A stretch of 64,000 nt of DNA from Isoetes taiwanensis. Taxonomy: Eukaryota; Streptophyta; Lycopodiopsida; Isoetales; Isoetaceae. Location of the stretch: the NCBI GenBank assembly GCA_021234155.1, contig JAJEKV010000003.1:27883166-27947165 (forward strand), given 5' to 3'. Below the pieces are notes generated by a model. The model ran no database searches. It saw only the letters and a list, made by a program, of their open reading frames with translations, and was not told where the DNA came from. This document shows, one piece after another, positions 43,611 through 55,265 of the stretch (position 1 is its first letter; each line of letters opens with the position of its first letter). The position numbers and the translations under genes are program-made.

Positions 43611-43937
43611 CCACGCGGAGAAGAAGGAGTCTTCATGCTGATTGCCCTCTCAGGATTCAGAAGACACGCCCGGATACCCCCAAACATCGACCATGTCATT
43701 CTGGTCAAGAGGACAATAGTTTTAAGCATCTTTAACTTTGCGGTCCCATACATGCGACAGGGCAGGTTGGCCGTCGCCGCAGCCTACACATCGGACAGGA
43801 GGATCGAAGACTTGATGACAGCACTCCAAGGTGGCACGACCACCAACATCCTTAGAAACTTGGGGCAAATAGTTGGCACATTCCAAGTGAAGAAATTCTT
43901 GGAAGACAATCCAGCATACTTAAGATTCCAAGAATAG
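43548..43937 (+). CDS. Unassigned 129-residue ORF at the start of gypsy 2, copy A
   Basis: ATG at 43,548 (MSALDKFLIKCCIIDMQYGV), stop TAG at 43,935. The C-terminal half reads RRIEDLMTALQGGTTTNILR then NLGQIVGTFQVKKFLEDNPA. No known family recognised. It begins in the 537-bp repeat and its end is the site hit by a LINE in copy B. It lies about 150 bp before the gag of the second gypsy element, so it may be an extra ORF or a leader part of that element. In copy B it is broken at four places, mostly at CG/CNG sites. Confidence 0.45.
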   Translation: MSALDKFLIKCCIIDMQYGVSPRGEEGVFMLIALSGFRRHARIPPNIDHVILVKRTIVLSIFNFAVPYMRQGRLAVAAAYTSDRRIEDLMTALQGGTTTNILRNLGQIVGTFQVKKFLEDNPAYLRFQE

Positions 43938-44079
43938 GATTAAAATTTCTAATTCTCTATCTCTATTTATTGAATGTAAAAATATCATATCTTATGAATA
44001 TAAGTGATGGTGTTATGTATGTTCTTTTGATATATTTTGTCCCCACAACTATATCATCAAACAAACCAATGTAATAACA

Positions 44080-45300
44080 ATTTCACCCAAGGAACCTATT
44101 CGAAGAGTTTGAGGCAGAAACCCCAGAAGAAGAAATATCGCAGATAAGGTCGGATATCCATGAAATAAGAGCCTTGCTGGAAGGAGCGGTAGCAATGGGA
44201 CCAGACCAGATTGTCCAAGTATCTGAAACACCGACCGGCAGAGCAGACAAAGCAAAGAAGAGAAGCTGGAGAAGGAGATCACCTAGCACCGATTCCTCCA
44301 ACTCTAGTTCCAACTCCGACTCCCAAGACCGAAAGCGGTGCGGTGGAAAGCCGGGGAAGTTGGAACAGTTCTCAGGGGACAACAGGTCTGGAATGGAAGC
44401 GGAGGCTTGGTTAGATGAAATGAGGGAGTATGGGAATGCTTATAGCATGAAGGATAAGGACAAGGGCAGGGTAGCAACAACCAACCTCAAGGGAGCAGCC
44501 AAAATTTGGTGGAAAGGCTATGCCAAACCCATGGGTTAAGCAGAGATAGCTGCAGATTTAAGAAGTTCTCCAAGGCATTTAAGCGTCACTACGTGCCGAG
44601 GGAACACAAGTGCCATATGATGCAACAGTTCTACAGGTTGGAGCAGGGCAATAAGACAGTCCAGAAGTACATCGAAGTGTTTATGAGGCCGAGGCTCTAT
44701 GTGCCAAAATTGAGTGAAAGACATGCAGTAGAGGGGTACATTGAAGGCTTGAACGAGGAGATCAGGAAGCTGGTGAGAGCAAACCAGAATAGTGTCAGAA
44801 GCAGAGTCGAAAGTAGTGAGCTTGCAAGGAACAGGACCTCAAGGGAGTGGGCTGAGGCAACAATACTATCAGGACAAGGGGAAGGCTATAGGAAGCTACA
44901 ACCCAAGAGCAACAAGCCTAGCAGCTACCAGACCGCAGTACAACGCAAACTATGGGAAGCAAGGCAATGCAAATTCCGGCACGCAGGATAAGAAGCAGGT
45001 CAGCTTCAAGGATAAGGAGCAAGGAGGTGGTTCAAACTACTCCAAAACAGTGAAGCAGTTCTTATAGTCCATCCCCAAGGAGAAGAGGCAGGAATGTATT
45101 GAAAAGCAGTTGTGCTTCAGGTGCTTCTAGCCAGGACATCAGACACATAGCTGCCCATTTGTGATGAATGCGACGTTAGCTGCTAAGAGGATGGGAGACA
45201 CCCCCGGAGATCGACGAAGAAGATGCTCACGACTACATCCAGGCGAGTGCCACATCTTTGCTAATATTGACTCCGAGAATGCTGAGAGTCAGTACTAAGT
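44080..45300 (+). pseudogene. Gypsy 2 gag with broken zinc knuckle
   Basis: From about 44,090 the frame reads LFEEFEAETPEEEISQIRSD, an acidic coiled start, then a Ser/Arg-rich segment (SWRRRSPSTDSSNSSSNSDS) and the gag core KLEQFSGDN, EAWLDEMREYGNAYSMKDKD, LKGAAKIWWKGYA, stopping at 44,539. It goes on in another frame: FSKAFKRHYVPREHKCHMMQ, QKYIEVFMRPRLYVPKLSER and YIEGLNEEIRKLV. The zinc knuckle CFRCF*PGHQTHSC (45,115-45,160) contains a stop. Two or three frame breaks; otherwise well preserved. Confidence 0.85.
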
Positions 45301-45309
45301 CATTCGACG

Positions 45310-46081
45310 ATTGGAAAGATCCGGGCCAAGTCTTTCATAGTGTTTATAGATACAGGTAGTACCCACAATTTTGCTTCGCTAAGGATGGTAGAGATGTTGA
45401 AGCTGAAGCCTCTGAAGTCCAAGCCTAGACCAGTTGTGTTGGCAAGTGGGGCAATCCGATACACAGCAGGGAAGAGGATCAACTTCGACATAGACTTGCC
45501 AAGTATCAATGTTGGAATGGGAGCAGAAGTGATGAACATCGGCAAGTACGACTTGATCATAGGCATGGAATACCTTGGACCGGCTGGAGCCATGATTGAT
45601 TGTGGGAGGCGAAAAGTGACCTTAACGACGCCAGAGGGCAAGGTCATTGAGATAACAGGTAAAGAAGTCACCCCAATCATGCAATGCATGTCTAGTAAGA
45701 AGCTACTTAGATGCATAAGGAAGGAGCAAGTGGCCTATGTCTTTAAACTCAAAGTTGACGAGCAAGAGGCAGAGGAAGACAAAGAGGCCAAAGCGTTGAG
45801 CAAGCTCCCAAAGCCCATAGCCAAGTTGGTAAAGGAATTCCATGATTTGTTCCCAGATGAGATCAAGCAACTTCCACCTTACAGAGGAGTCGAGTGTGAA
45901 ATAGCACTTGAGCCAGGAACGAAGCCAACAAGTAAGGCGCCCTACAGAATATCACCTCAGGAGTTGACAGAATTGAAGAAGCAATTGCAGGAGTTGCTAG
46001 ACCTAGGGTTTGTAAGACCTAGTGTCTCCCCAATTGGAGCGCCAATACTCTTCGTCAAGAAGAAGGATGGAAGTCTCAGAA
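45310..46081 (+). pseudogene. Gypsy 2 protease and N-terminal RT, cut by a transposon
   Basis: Open from 45,340. FIDTGSTHNFASLRMVEML is the aspartic protease active site; YDLIIGMEYLGPAGAMIDCG completes the fold. After a linker the RT begins: LPPYRGVECEIALEPGTKPT, SKAPYRISPQELTELKKQL, FVRPSVSPIGAPILFVKKKD then GSLR. At 46,079-46,081 the codons that should continue to the CIDYRQLNK motif are interrupted by CACAAGGC..., the end of a CACTA-like element. The remainder of the polyprotein is on the opposite strand at 49,430-47,586. Confidence 0.9.
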
Positions 46082-47600
46082 CACAAGGCCCCCAAATTTG
46101 AACCATTATGATTTTTGTTTAATAGTTTATTAGTGAAAACCAAATCCATAAATTAGTACATGTTAGTGGGTTCAAAAGTTTACAAACCATGTCTAGTTAT
46201 CTTATGTAGTTCATCAACATATTTTTCTAAAATGATAAGACAACATTATTTTATGACATGGTATCGAAACATGATAATTTTAATTGATCTCTGTGAGAAC
46301 TTAAACTATATGATATGTACTACTGTTTAGTATGTTAAGTTTATTAGACTGGTTTTTTATCGTATCTATTTTCTTCAATACATTGACATGATAATTTTAA
46401 GCGCATATTTCTTATGATGCTTTATGATACACAACGTGGTATGATCTTGGTTTAAAAATGCTAATAACTTTTTTTACCCTATTTTTCTCCATGATACTAA
46501 AACATAATTATCTCAATTAGATTTTCTAACAACTTAAAATGTCTAATACGAAGTGATTTATTTACTTGGTTTATATTTTTTTCCACAATATTGTTGCATT
46601 GTCTGAATATGCTAGTTTAGACATGTATAATATTCTCATAGTCTATGCCTATGGTTTCCCCACATGGCACCATGGTTTTTCATTGTGGCTTATCTTCGGT
46701 TTCATTGTGGTGGCTAATAATATTATATGAATGAGAATTGGACTATGCAACAATCATATCAAGAATAGAATAGACTTTTATCGTCCATGGAGAACAATTA
46801 TCATATTAAGAACAATAATGAAACATGATTACAAGTTTTTGAATAGTGTAGACAAAGTATAGACGTAGAAGCACTTGGGAGGTCCTCATGGAAACAAATG
46901 TTCGGACAATTAACATGGAAACAAATGTTCTCTTGGCAACAAATGTTCCTGCTTCTTCAAGGTCTTTTTTTCTAACTGTTTCCTCAAGTTATGCAAAATA
47001 GAAGGGTTACGAACTGAAACACTATTTTATTTCCAACCAGAAGCAGCTTACAAGGTATTAAATAAAAAGCGAAAATAGACTAGCGCCAAGTAAAGTACGA
47101 TGATCGCCTGGTATTCAAGCAACTAAACAAGCTCTACCTTGATGCAACAAGTTCTCAAACGCAGAAGAAAAATACTTGCCATGTATCCCTCAATATTTCT
47201 TTTGAAGCCTACTCTTGCAAATGCAATAACTGAACATGCCATGTTTGTGATGCAACGAAGAAAAGAATGGTTCTGGCAAATAATGAACCATGTTACGACT
47301 CAGTAACTTCTCTGCAATAACCAATGTTACCTCCAAATAACACTGGTTGGACAAGACAGTTATAAGTAGTCTAATATGGTTCACAAATATAAGATGCAGA
47401 TTCATTGACTCTAGCAAGAGAAGGTAGATCTGCCAAATCTCTATCATAATCAATTGACAAAGAAAAGAAGGATATGTACAACAAGTTGAAGTTGTAAGCA
47501 GAGAAATGCTAAGAAAAAAGTGGCTAAGACAACTTTTGGAATAAAGGAAAAACTTGGAAGCACCATTGGCCAGATTTATATTGAGCTAATCTGAGATAAC
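46082..47600. mobile_element. CACTA-like transposon, left part
   Basis: Starts CACAAGGCCCCCAAATTTGA exactly after the GAA target triplet. AT-rich with no coding. Its other terminus is at 49,431 (CACAAGGCGCCAAAAAATGA), similar over about 22 bases and now pointing the same way. The inner boundary with the inverted gypsy segment is at about 47,600. Confidence 0.7.
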
Positions 47601-49430
47601 ACAAAGCATGCACCACAAACTTGTTGTGCTCATAGAGAGCTTCGTCTGAATGGTGGTAAACAAATTCTGCCAGAATGCACCCATAAATTTTGAATCTCTA
47701 TCCGAGATTATTCCCCTCGGCATCCCGTGGAGTCTAAAGATCTCTTTGGTGAACAATACGGCAGTATCCAATGCCGTGTCTGTGGTCCTACACGGCACAA
47801 AATGTGCCATCTTTGACAACTTATCCACCACCACCATTAATGCATCTTTGCCTCTTATAGTTCTCGATTGTCCTATAATGAAATCCATACTTATGACTTC
47901 CCATTTTGCATTTGGCACAGGCAATGGCTCTAAAGCTCCTGGAATTCGGAGTTGCTCCGCTTTTGTTTGCTGGCATAGCTGACACTCACGAATGTACCTG
48001 GCTATTTGCTTCTTCATGCCGGCCCAGAAGTAGCTGCTTCTGATCTTAAAATAGGTCTTCATGAACCGTGCCTGCCCAGCTATGGGACTATTGTGTGTAT
48101 CGTGGAGTATCAACTTCCTGACTCCCGAAGATTCTGTTACACACAATTTATTCTTGTGATATAGTAGGGGTACCTTCCTCTTATAATGCTTGAAGGTTTC
48201 CCTTTCCTTATCTATTCTTGCCTCTTTAGAAAGGCTTGCCCACACTTCCTTGGAGTCTCGGTCTAGAGGCAACGTCTCTTCTATCTTCTTGCCAAACTCA
48301 CTGGTGAGCGTTGATATGGCATTGCTGTGAACTCTTGTTGTCAAGGGGTGCCTTGAGAGCGCGTCTGCAACCACATTGAGCTTGCCTGGCTTGTACACGA
48401 TGACAAAGTCGTACTCCTCCAGGAACTCCATCCATCTCCTTTGCCTCAAGTTGAGATGTGGTTGGGTGAAGACATATTGTAGACTCTGATGGTCCGTATC
48501 CAACTGGAACCTCCTTCCCAATAAATAATGCCTCCATATTCTCAATGTTGTCACCACTGCTAGCAAATCCTGATCATGGGTTGGGTGGCGCACTTTGGCG
48601 TCGTTCATCTTCCTTGAATCATATGCTACCACTCTCCCTTCCTGCATCAAGACCCCTCCTGTTGCGATCTTGCTGGCATCTGTTGCCACCAACTTATCTT
48701 TCTCTGGATCTGGCAGGATAAGACTGGCGCGGTCGTTAAAGCTTCCTTTAACGTCTCAAATGCTGCATGGACCTTCCTTTGCCAATGACCCGCCTAATCT
48801 TTTATCTTTTCTGCTTTGGTGAGGTCCGTCAATGGGGCTGCCACTTTTGCAAAGTTCTTGACGAACTTCCTATAATACCCTGCTAAGCCGAGGAAGCTCC
48901 TCACTTCATGGATGTTCTTTGGTGCCGGCCAATCAATTACTGCTTCAATCTTTGCAAGGTCGGTGGAGATCCCTTCTGCTGTGATTACATGCCTCAAGTA
49001 TTCTACCCTTTTTGTCGTGAAGTGACACTTGGATAGCTTCGCATAAAGCTGATGCCTCCTCAACTTTTCAAGTACCTTTCTCAAGTGTTGGGCATGCTCC
49101 TCTAGGGATTTGTTGTAGACTAGAATGTCATCAAAGAAAACTATGATGAATGCATCTAGGAACTCGCGGAAAACATCATTCATGAGCCTCATGAAGGTTG
49201 CTGGAGCATTGGACAATCCAAACGGCATCACTGTGAACTCATAATTGCCATATCTCGTCCTAAATGCAGTCTTATGGATGTCCTCTTCCTTGATTCTGAT
49301 CTGGGCCTCAAATCTATCTTGGAGAAAACCTTTGCTCCCTGCAATTGATCCTTCAAATCATCTGATCGAGGTAGAGCATATTTGTTCTTCATGGTGTGCT
49401 TGTTCAATTGACGATAGTCAATGCACATTC
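47586..49430 (-). pseudogene. Gypsy 2 RT, RNase H and integrase, inverted
   Basis: Read from 49,430 leftward: [20 protein letters not shown], then [27 protein letters not shown] (49,231 frame) and [11 protein letters not shown] (RT catalytic pair). [20 protein letters not shown] ends RT. RNase H: VATDASKIATGGVLMQEGRV with DTDHQSLQY and DALSRHPL. Integrase: HHCC-type start (HDTHNSPIAGQ ... CQLCQQTK), then core VISMDFIIGQSR and IISDRDSKFMGAFW, the first two acidic residues. The third (E) is lost because the frame diverges after TKLSMSTT at about 47,620. A frame break lies at about 48,794-48,692. It continues the gene cut at 46,081 and belongs to the same element. Confidence 0.92.
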
Positions 49431-51205
49431 CACAAGGCGCCAAAAAATGAACTTGCATAAAAAATCAACATGGAAACTAGTATATATGTGGTTTTTTCTA
49501 TAACAACCCACAATGTCAACAAAAACCATGTGTCATTCATGGTTTTGCAAAACCATTGGTAGTTCATATCATATTTTTTGTACTATTCTAAATTGTACAC
49601 GAGTTTCTAAAAATCATCATTAGTTTGTAAGATGGTTTTTAATCGTACATTGATTCTCCAAAATCATTGCTATTTCATATCATGTTTAATTACCATGAAT
49701 TCTACATCGTATAGTGGTTTTCCGAAATCATTATTGGTTTGGAAGATGTATTTTAAACATATCTTGATTTTGCAAGACCATTGCTAGTTCATATCATATT
49801 CAATTATATGCATTCTAGAATTTACAATGATTTCTCTAAATCATCATTAATTTATGGGATGCTTTGTACTTATACTTTTTTCAGTATTACAGTTTTGGAT
49901 GTTTTCACATGCTAGGTGTATTTATACTATCGAGCTTTTCTTGTAGTTCAAAAATCATGTTGGATTTCACGAAGATGCTACGAATTTTTGATGTGATTAA
50001 TCATTGTGCTTGAAGATGCAAAACTTCTAAAGTAGGAAGCACACGTTGTAGTGCTTCATAAAAATAAATTAACGTTATCAATAGATTTTAGTAAAAAAAA
50101 TGATGTGTCACTAGTGACATAGATTTAAATCAAATTCTTGCCTGGCAATGTGAAAAACCTGATAATGAATTTGGTGTTTAACTCTTCACCTCATAGCAAT
50201 GTAGGAAACCTTATAACGAATGCAAATTGTTATTTTGAATGTTGTGAGAAATTTTGTAATGAATAGCGGTGAACCATGGAAGGTACCTAGATCATCTGCA
50301 CACTTGCTAGCTGACAACACTTCTTGTGCGACGCTAATTTCAATTTAGAATGTTTGTTGTGGGAATTCCATCAACAACAAATGGGATCTTTGTGTTTGGC
50401 ACATTTAATATGCTTCAAGTAACCGTCTCTGATAACGGGCACACTAGAACTGCCTTGACATAGACAATACAACATTTGCAAATAATCCCATCTTCATCTT
50501 GTAGCTGATTTGCAAGGACTTTGCTTTGGTCCTGCCTCGGTTCATTGTGATATCTATATCGCTATCTGCTCAATATAACACTTTTTGGATTACCTCTTGT
50601 ACAAACAACATACTTGCACAAGTGTGGCAGAAGTTGATCTCCCGTTCATGCTAAGCCAATTCCTAATCCCAAAAAAGTCTATGGTATATCAAATGCATTA
50701 GGGAATTGCATATCAATCAAAAAGTACAATGGAGAATTACCTTACCATTTGTGAATCTGTTCTCTTCACCTAAGAATAGCCTGGACATAAAAAAAATGAT
50801 CTATGAGGCAAGCTTCACAGTGCCTCTCACAAGCTCATAAGTATTAATTTATGTGCATATAAACTATAAACTTCAATCTTAGATGATTCTGTTTGAAGAC
50901 CTACTATAATATGTACACAACAATTACCAGGTCTAGAGTGGAAGGCTTAGATGGCAATGGTAAAATATATCGTCCTTTACCTGTTTGGGGTTTACATTAA
51001 CCTAGACAGTGTAAATCCTCATTTGAGGCTTTTCTAGGACCTAGATTTTGCAACTTTAAAATAGAATATGGAGTTGGGACGTATCTAAGCCACTTACAAA
51101 GAAGACTGGGTTCATTCCATTGCCTGCAGAATGTTAGAAGAAAAATTAGAATGAGAATCTCGCTGGATCCCTCTATCAAAATCTCCTAATCATATTGTCA
51201 TGTCA
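49431..51205. mobile_element. CACTA-like transposon, right part
   Basis: Starts CACAAGGCGCC next to TTC (the GAA target triplet on the other strand). The first 500 bp have repeated subterminal motifs such as AAATCATTGCTATTTCATAT and AAATCATTATTGGTTTG about every 90-120 bases, as CACTA elements often do. No coding sequence recognised. The far end is unclear. Confidence 0.6.
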
Positions 51206-51706
51206 CATAACAACCAACACATAACAACCATTGACATTAACAAAAACACATAACTACCATTGACATTAATTAACACAACCATTGGGTCCAACACATTTAA
51301 ATTAAAATCCCCCTTAAACCCTCTTTGGTTTGGGTGCATATTCACACGGGGGGTTGACTCCGGGCAACGAGAGCTGGTGGATAGGCATATTCGCCCCTTA
51401 TTCCTTAATCTACACCGTACGTAAAGTTCCTCGTTTGTGGGGTATGCAAGTACAAAATTTGCTATACTGTATAACAAGATTCGCAAAATACTATAAGATT
51501 TCAAGAGGAATACGTGCAAAATACAATTACGAGGGCTCTCGCTGCCCTACGTCACACCCCGTGTGAATATGCACCCAAACCAAAGAAGGTTTAAGGGGGA
51601 TTTTAATTTAAATGTGTTGGACCCAATGGTTGTGTTAATTAATGTCAATGGTAGTTATGTGTTTTTGTTAATGTCAATGGTTGTTATGTGTTGGTTGTTA
51701 TGTGTT
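51206..51706. mobile_element. Fold-back element with arms of about 150 bp
   Basis: 51,206-51,352 is the near-perfect reverse complement of 51,552-51,706 (for example CACAACCATTGGGTCCAACA against its complement). Within each arm a ~30-bp motif (ACATAACAACCATTGACATT) repeats. The 200-bp centre has no similarity to either arm. Confidence 0.9.
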
Positions 51707-51801
51707 GGGGGATTTAATTTTTATATGCTAGATGTTAATGGTTTGTGTTGCAAAAAAAATTTTTTGGCCCCTTCGGGGCCTTAGGGACGCCCGAACCGAA
51801 T
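51707..51801. other. Junction sequence with a GC hairpin
   Basis: Contains an A/T run then GGCCCCTTCGGGGCC (51,768-51,782), a perfect hairpin, 20 bases before copy B begins. Similar in form to the hairpin at 25,521. Confidence 0.6.
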
Positions 51802-52140
51802 CGCATTAGCACAACCAATTCCAGGTACACCTTGCTGATGAATTCCACGTTGTAATTCATTTCGAACTGCTTGATAACGTGCTTTGCACCATAAAGAAGG
51901 CAACCACCATCAAGAGTGACACATGCATCAACAATCCCTTGCTGGTTTAGCTCTGCACATAATGCTTCCGCCTCCCCCTTTGCTTGTAATACTGGCATGC
52001 CACCATCAAGAGTGACACATGCATCAACAATCCCTTCTTTGGTTTAGCTCTCGCACATAATGCTTCGCCTCCCCTTTGCTTGTAATAATCTTGGCATGCC
52101 AAGTAGCTCGTAAGCTCCTAGAAACAATAGAATTCAATCC
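51802..52140 (-). pseudogene. GEN-like nuclease fragment, copy B
   Basis: Minus strand: MPVLQAKGEAEALCAELNQQ then GIVDACVTLDGGCLLYGAKH and VIKQFEMN. This copy keeps the family phrase LQAKGEAEALCAELNQQG, which makes the XPG/GEN assignment firm. The 98-bp tandem repeat is present as in copy A. Confidence 0.8.
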
Positions 52141-52369
52141 ATTAAGTTTCTAACAAGAGGACATGTGGATGCCCTGGCATCGCGCATGATCCCGAAATAA
52201 AGAAAAAAAAGAAAAGGTCTTTTGCATCATACAAGGAACCCGCACAAACAAGAAGATCGGTCGGACATTCATAATGTTCAAGAAATTTTGCGTTTATGCC
52301 TAAACTTCGCTCATGGAATAAGATAAGAGATGCCCTCATCTATAACATTCACACTTTGCACATAGCGGG

Positions 52370-53050
52370 CCAACATAGCATGCACATAGCGGACCAACAT
52401 ATGTGATAGCTCGGGTTTCGGCCATCAGTATTGCATCTCCTCTAAAGCCCTGAATGCATTTTTATCTCCTTTGGTATCCGCGTGACCCAAAATTAGAGAA
52501 TTCCATACAACTCGATTCAATGTTGGCAATCGTCAAAGCATCTTTAATATTACCACACTTGAGCAGCACCAATAAAAACATCCCAATTCAAGCCACTTCT
52601 TATAGTAAAGCGTGTGTATGTGTTTGCCCCAATTTGGAGCTCTCTTACTTCCACAAACCGTCGAGGAAGGCTTGCATATGTAACTCTACCTTGTTGCATC
52701 TTATTAAAACATTGATTTGCCTCTTTGATGGTCCATAAAACAAACATCTAAGCTGTTGTCATTCATTACGGATCTCCTTTGTAATTTTCTTGGACTACTA
52801 TAGCTCTACTTCGAATCGAAGAGCAAATCCGGATAGAAAATACTCACCGCTTGAGCGCCAAGACCTACAAGGAAAATCTTGTGGAGTTCATATTGTTTGA
52901 TCCAATATATCAAAACCGCTTGAACTCTGAGAATCGTGCACACGTCAACACTCTGCTTGCTAGGAATTGCATCCGAATGTGGAATGAGAATGCAAATACC
53001 TAAATGCATTCCATGTATTAGGTATTATAAGCGGAACATTTGGACGGTGC
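52370..53050 (-). pseudogene. PPR-like fragments, copy B
   Basis: Minus strand: NQCFNKMQQGRVTYASLPRR near 52,720, FTIRSGLNWDVFIGAAQVW near 52,560, then VWNSLILGHADTKGDKNAFR then ALEEMQ near 52,500-52,430. PLS-type PPR pattern. Matches copy A with many small changes at CG/CNG sites. Confidence 0.6.
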
Positions 53051-53699
53051 TCATTGAAAATGGATTCAAAAATGCTTCCCCGACTGTTTTAATAAGTGCG
53101 GTGGGACCACGCTTCTTGTAAAAAGCATCAAGGCGAGGCAAGACTACCAAGAGGAAATCGGCTTCCCACTTTCGCGACCATCTCGGCCGTCCGTTACACC
53201 CTCAATCTCGACAAAATAATTGTCCTAACGGAGGTGCAAAGGTACCCTCAGTAGTATGTAGTATCGAAGCAACATGTTCATGTTTTTGGTAGGAGTTTGG
53301 TACAAGTGTGTTTTATATATGAGTATTTCCGTAGCATTTTCGTATGAAAAAAAGATTTGGTAGCTAAGCGGTAGCATAGGTGTGTGTTTTGTGTGTTGTT
53401 GTGTATATAAGAAACGAACAAAAATTTTATGTGCATGCTTCTTACGCCATGAAAAATAGTTTCTCAATAGTTCTTTTTGCTTCTTACGCTATGCCAACGG
53501 ATCATTGGGTTGAAGGAAGCGAGGAACTACTTGGAGCCTTCTCCAGGTAGCTGAAGCAAATGCAGCTGGAGGTATTATTGTTATCGTTATATTTAAGTTA
53601 ATATAATATAATAAAAATTGCCTATTATTGACTCCTCCTTCTTCAAATGCAGGTAAAGACATGTTGCTGGATCTCACATGTCCGCAAGTAATTGCGATG

Positions 53700-54000
53700 T
53701 GTAAGGCCCATGCAATATTTAACAACACCCGGGGCTCCTCTGGAGGTCTTTGGGGGTCGGGGCCCTGGCCTCGGGGGGGGGTGGGGGGCTGAGGGGTCCC
53801 GGGGCGGCCTGGAGGCCCTGGTGGCCCGGGAGGCATTGGAGTCAACCCACTTGATATCAGTCGACTCGTAAATGCTTGCCCTCCCATGCCGCACCATGCT
53901 CACAATGGTGCACCTGGGAGCCCAGGGTCAAGTGGTTCTCCTGGGCAAGATGGTGGACCTTGCGAAGTTGGAGGAGCAGGCGGCTCCTGGGGGCTAAACC
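53700..54000 (+). pseudogene. Collagen-like Gly-rich segment, copy B
   Basis: Same as 36,385-36,690 in the C-terminal half (GAPGSPGSSGSPGQDGGPCE). The GC-richest part is altered by several insertions and deletions relative to copy A. Confidence 0.5.
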
Positions 54001-55167
54001 TTAGGTTGAGAGCTGAAATAAGTGCTGGTTGTTATGCCAGTCTAAAATCGTTGAAGCTTTTGCTGTAGAAGATGTCAGATTTTAAAAAACTATCAATAAG
54101 TTTATGGAAATTTAAACTTTGAAAGCTCAGCAGTTTATGACGGCAAAAAATAGTAAACGCAAAAATAGAAAACGCTATGGTGGTCTCAAATAGTTCCTCT
54201 GGAGATTTTACCAATATGTCCTCCTCTCTTCCAACTTCATAAGTCATTGTGTGACATCTTCCCAATGCAACTCTGGCTCAAGAATTGACCAAAGTTTTTG
54301 TAGAACACATTAAAGTGCTTGGCTCTATTTTTGCGTAGTATACAACATAACATATGGTTGACGTCTAATTGTTGGTTATATGACATGAGATTTGCATGGA
54401 GAAGCATGTATCCATGTTGGAGCAGATCAAGGTAGATGAATATGTGAATTGAAGCACAAAGTAAAATGAAAGCATACTTGGTCTTTCAAATAGACATTGG
54501 TAGAGCAAGATGATAATCCAACATTATTTCCAAAAAATCATATACCAAATATCCTCCACAAACTTTCCCAACATCAAGCAATTAGCGATGCACACTAAAA
54601 TGCTAAATATATTGTGGTATTATAGCTCAGATGCTACATATATTAATATCATGAATGATATTAATCAAATATATACACCCAATAACACAATTCTAAAAAA
54701 AAAATATTCTTGGATTTGAAGACTTTGTTATGGTTGGTAATGGTTTCTTTTTTAACATTTCCATGTGTTAGAGCTGCATTAGAGAGTAGCCAAAATCACA
54801 AAGAGAAGTAGTGAAAAGTAGAGGTGCATTAGAGAGTAGCCAAAATAGTTGACAAAGAAATAGAAGTAGTGAAAAGTAGCTCATTTACAAGTAGGATAGT
54901 TTTGTACGTTACCAAGTTAGCTTGAAGCTAGTATGTGCAATGATTTAGCAACATCTATCTGATATTCCAATGACTACAAAAACGTGTTTGTATATTAGCT
55001 TGGGAGTTCATTTGCAATAATGTATTTTATGTGCAACGATTTGGCAACGTCTATTTGATATTCCAATGACTACGAAAACATGTTTTACATTAGCTTGGGA
55101 GTTCATTTGCAATAATGGAAAATATATTTTGTATGGTTTTTTTTTAAACGTTGATTAACCTTTGAAA

Positions 55168-55265
55168 TCTTTTTTATTATAATATAATAAAACGCTACAC
55201 AAGTTGGAGAAAACATTTGCGGGCTCCCAAGCTATGCCTAGCATTCTTTGAGCACCAATTACTAG
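55168..55265 (+). mobile_element. Helitron 3' end, copy B
   Basis: Reads ATGCCTAGCATTCTTTGAGC then ACCAATTACTAG, ending at 55,265. The hairpin is spoiled relative to copy A by the GCTGGG to CTTTGAG exchange, the same type of change seen at other places in copy B. Confidence 0.6.

Larger units (their letters stand above)
34540..44547. repeat. 10-kb duplicated block, copy A
   Basis: Matches 51,802-63,191 in the same order and orientation. Both edges are sharp: CGCATTAGCACAACCAATTC on the left and CATGGGTTAAGCAGAGAT on the right. The offset is about 17.26 kb through most of the block. Within it 36.7-43.5 kb is almost identical between copies, while 34.5-36.7 and 43.6-44.5 kb differ often at CG and CNG sites. 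Confidence 0.97.
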
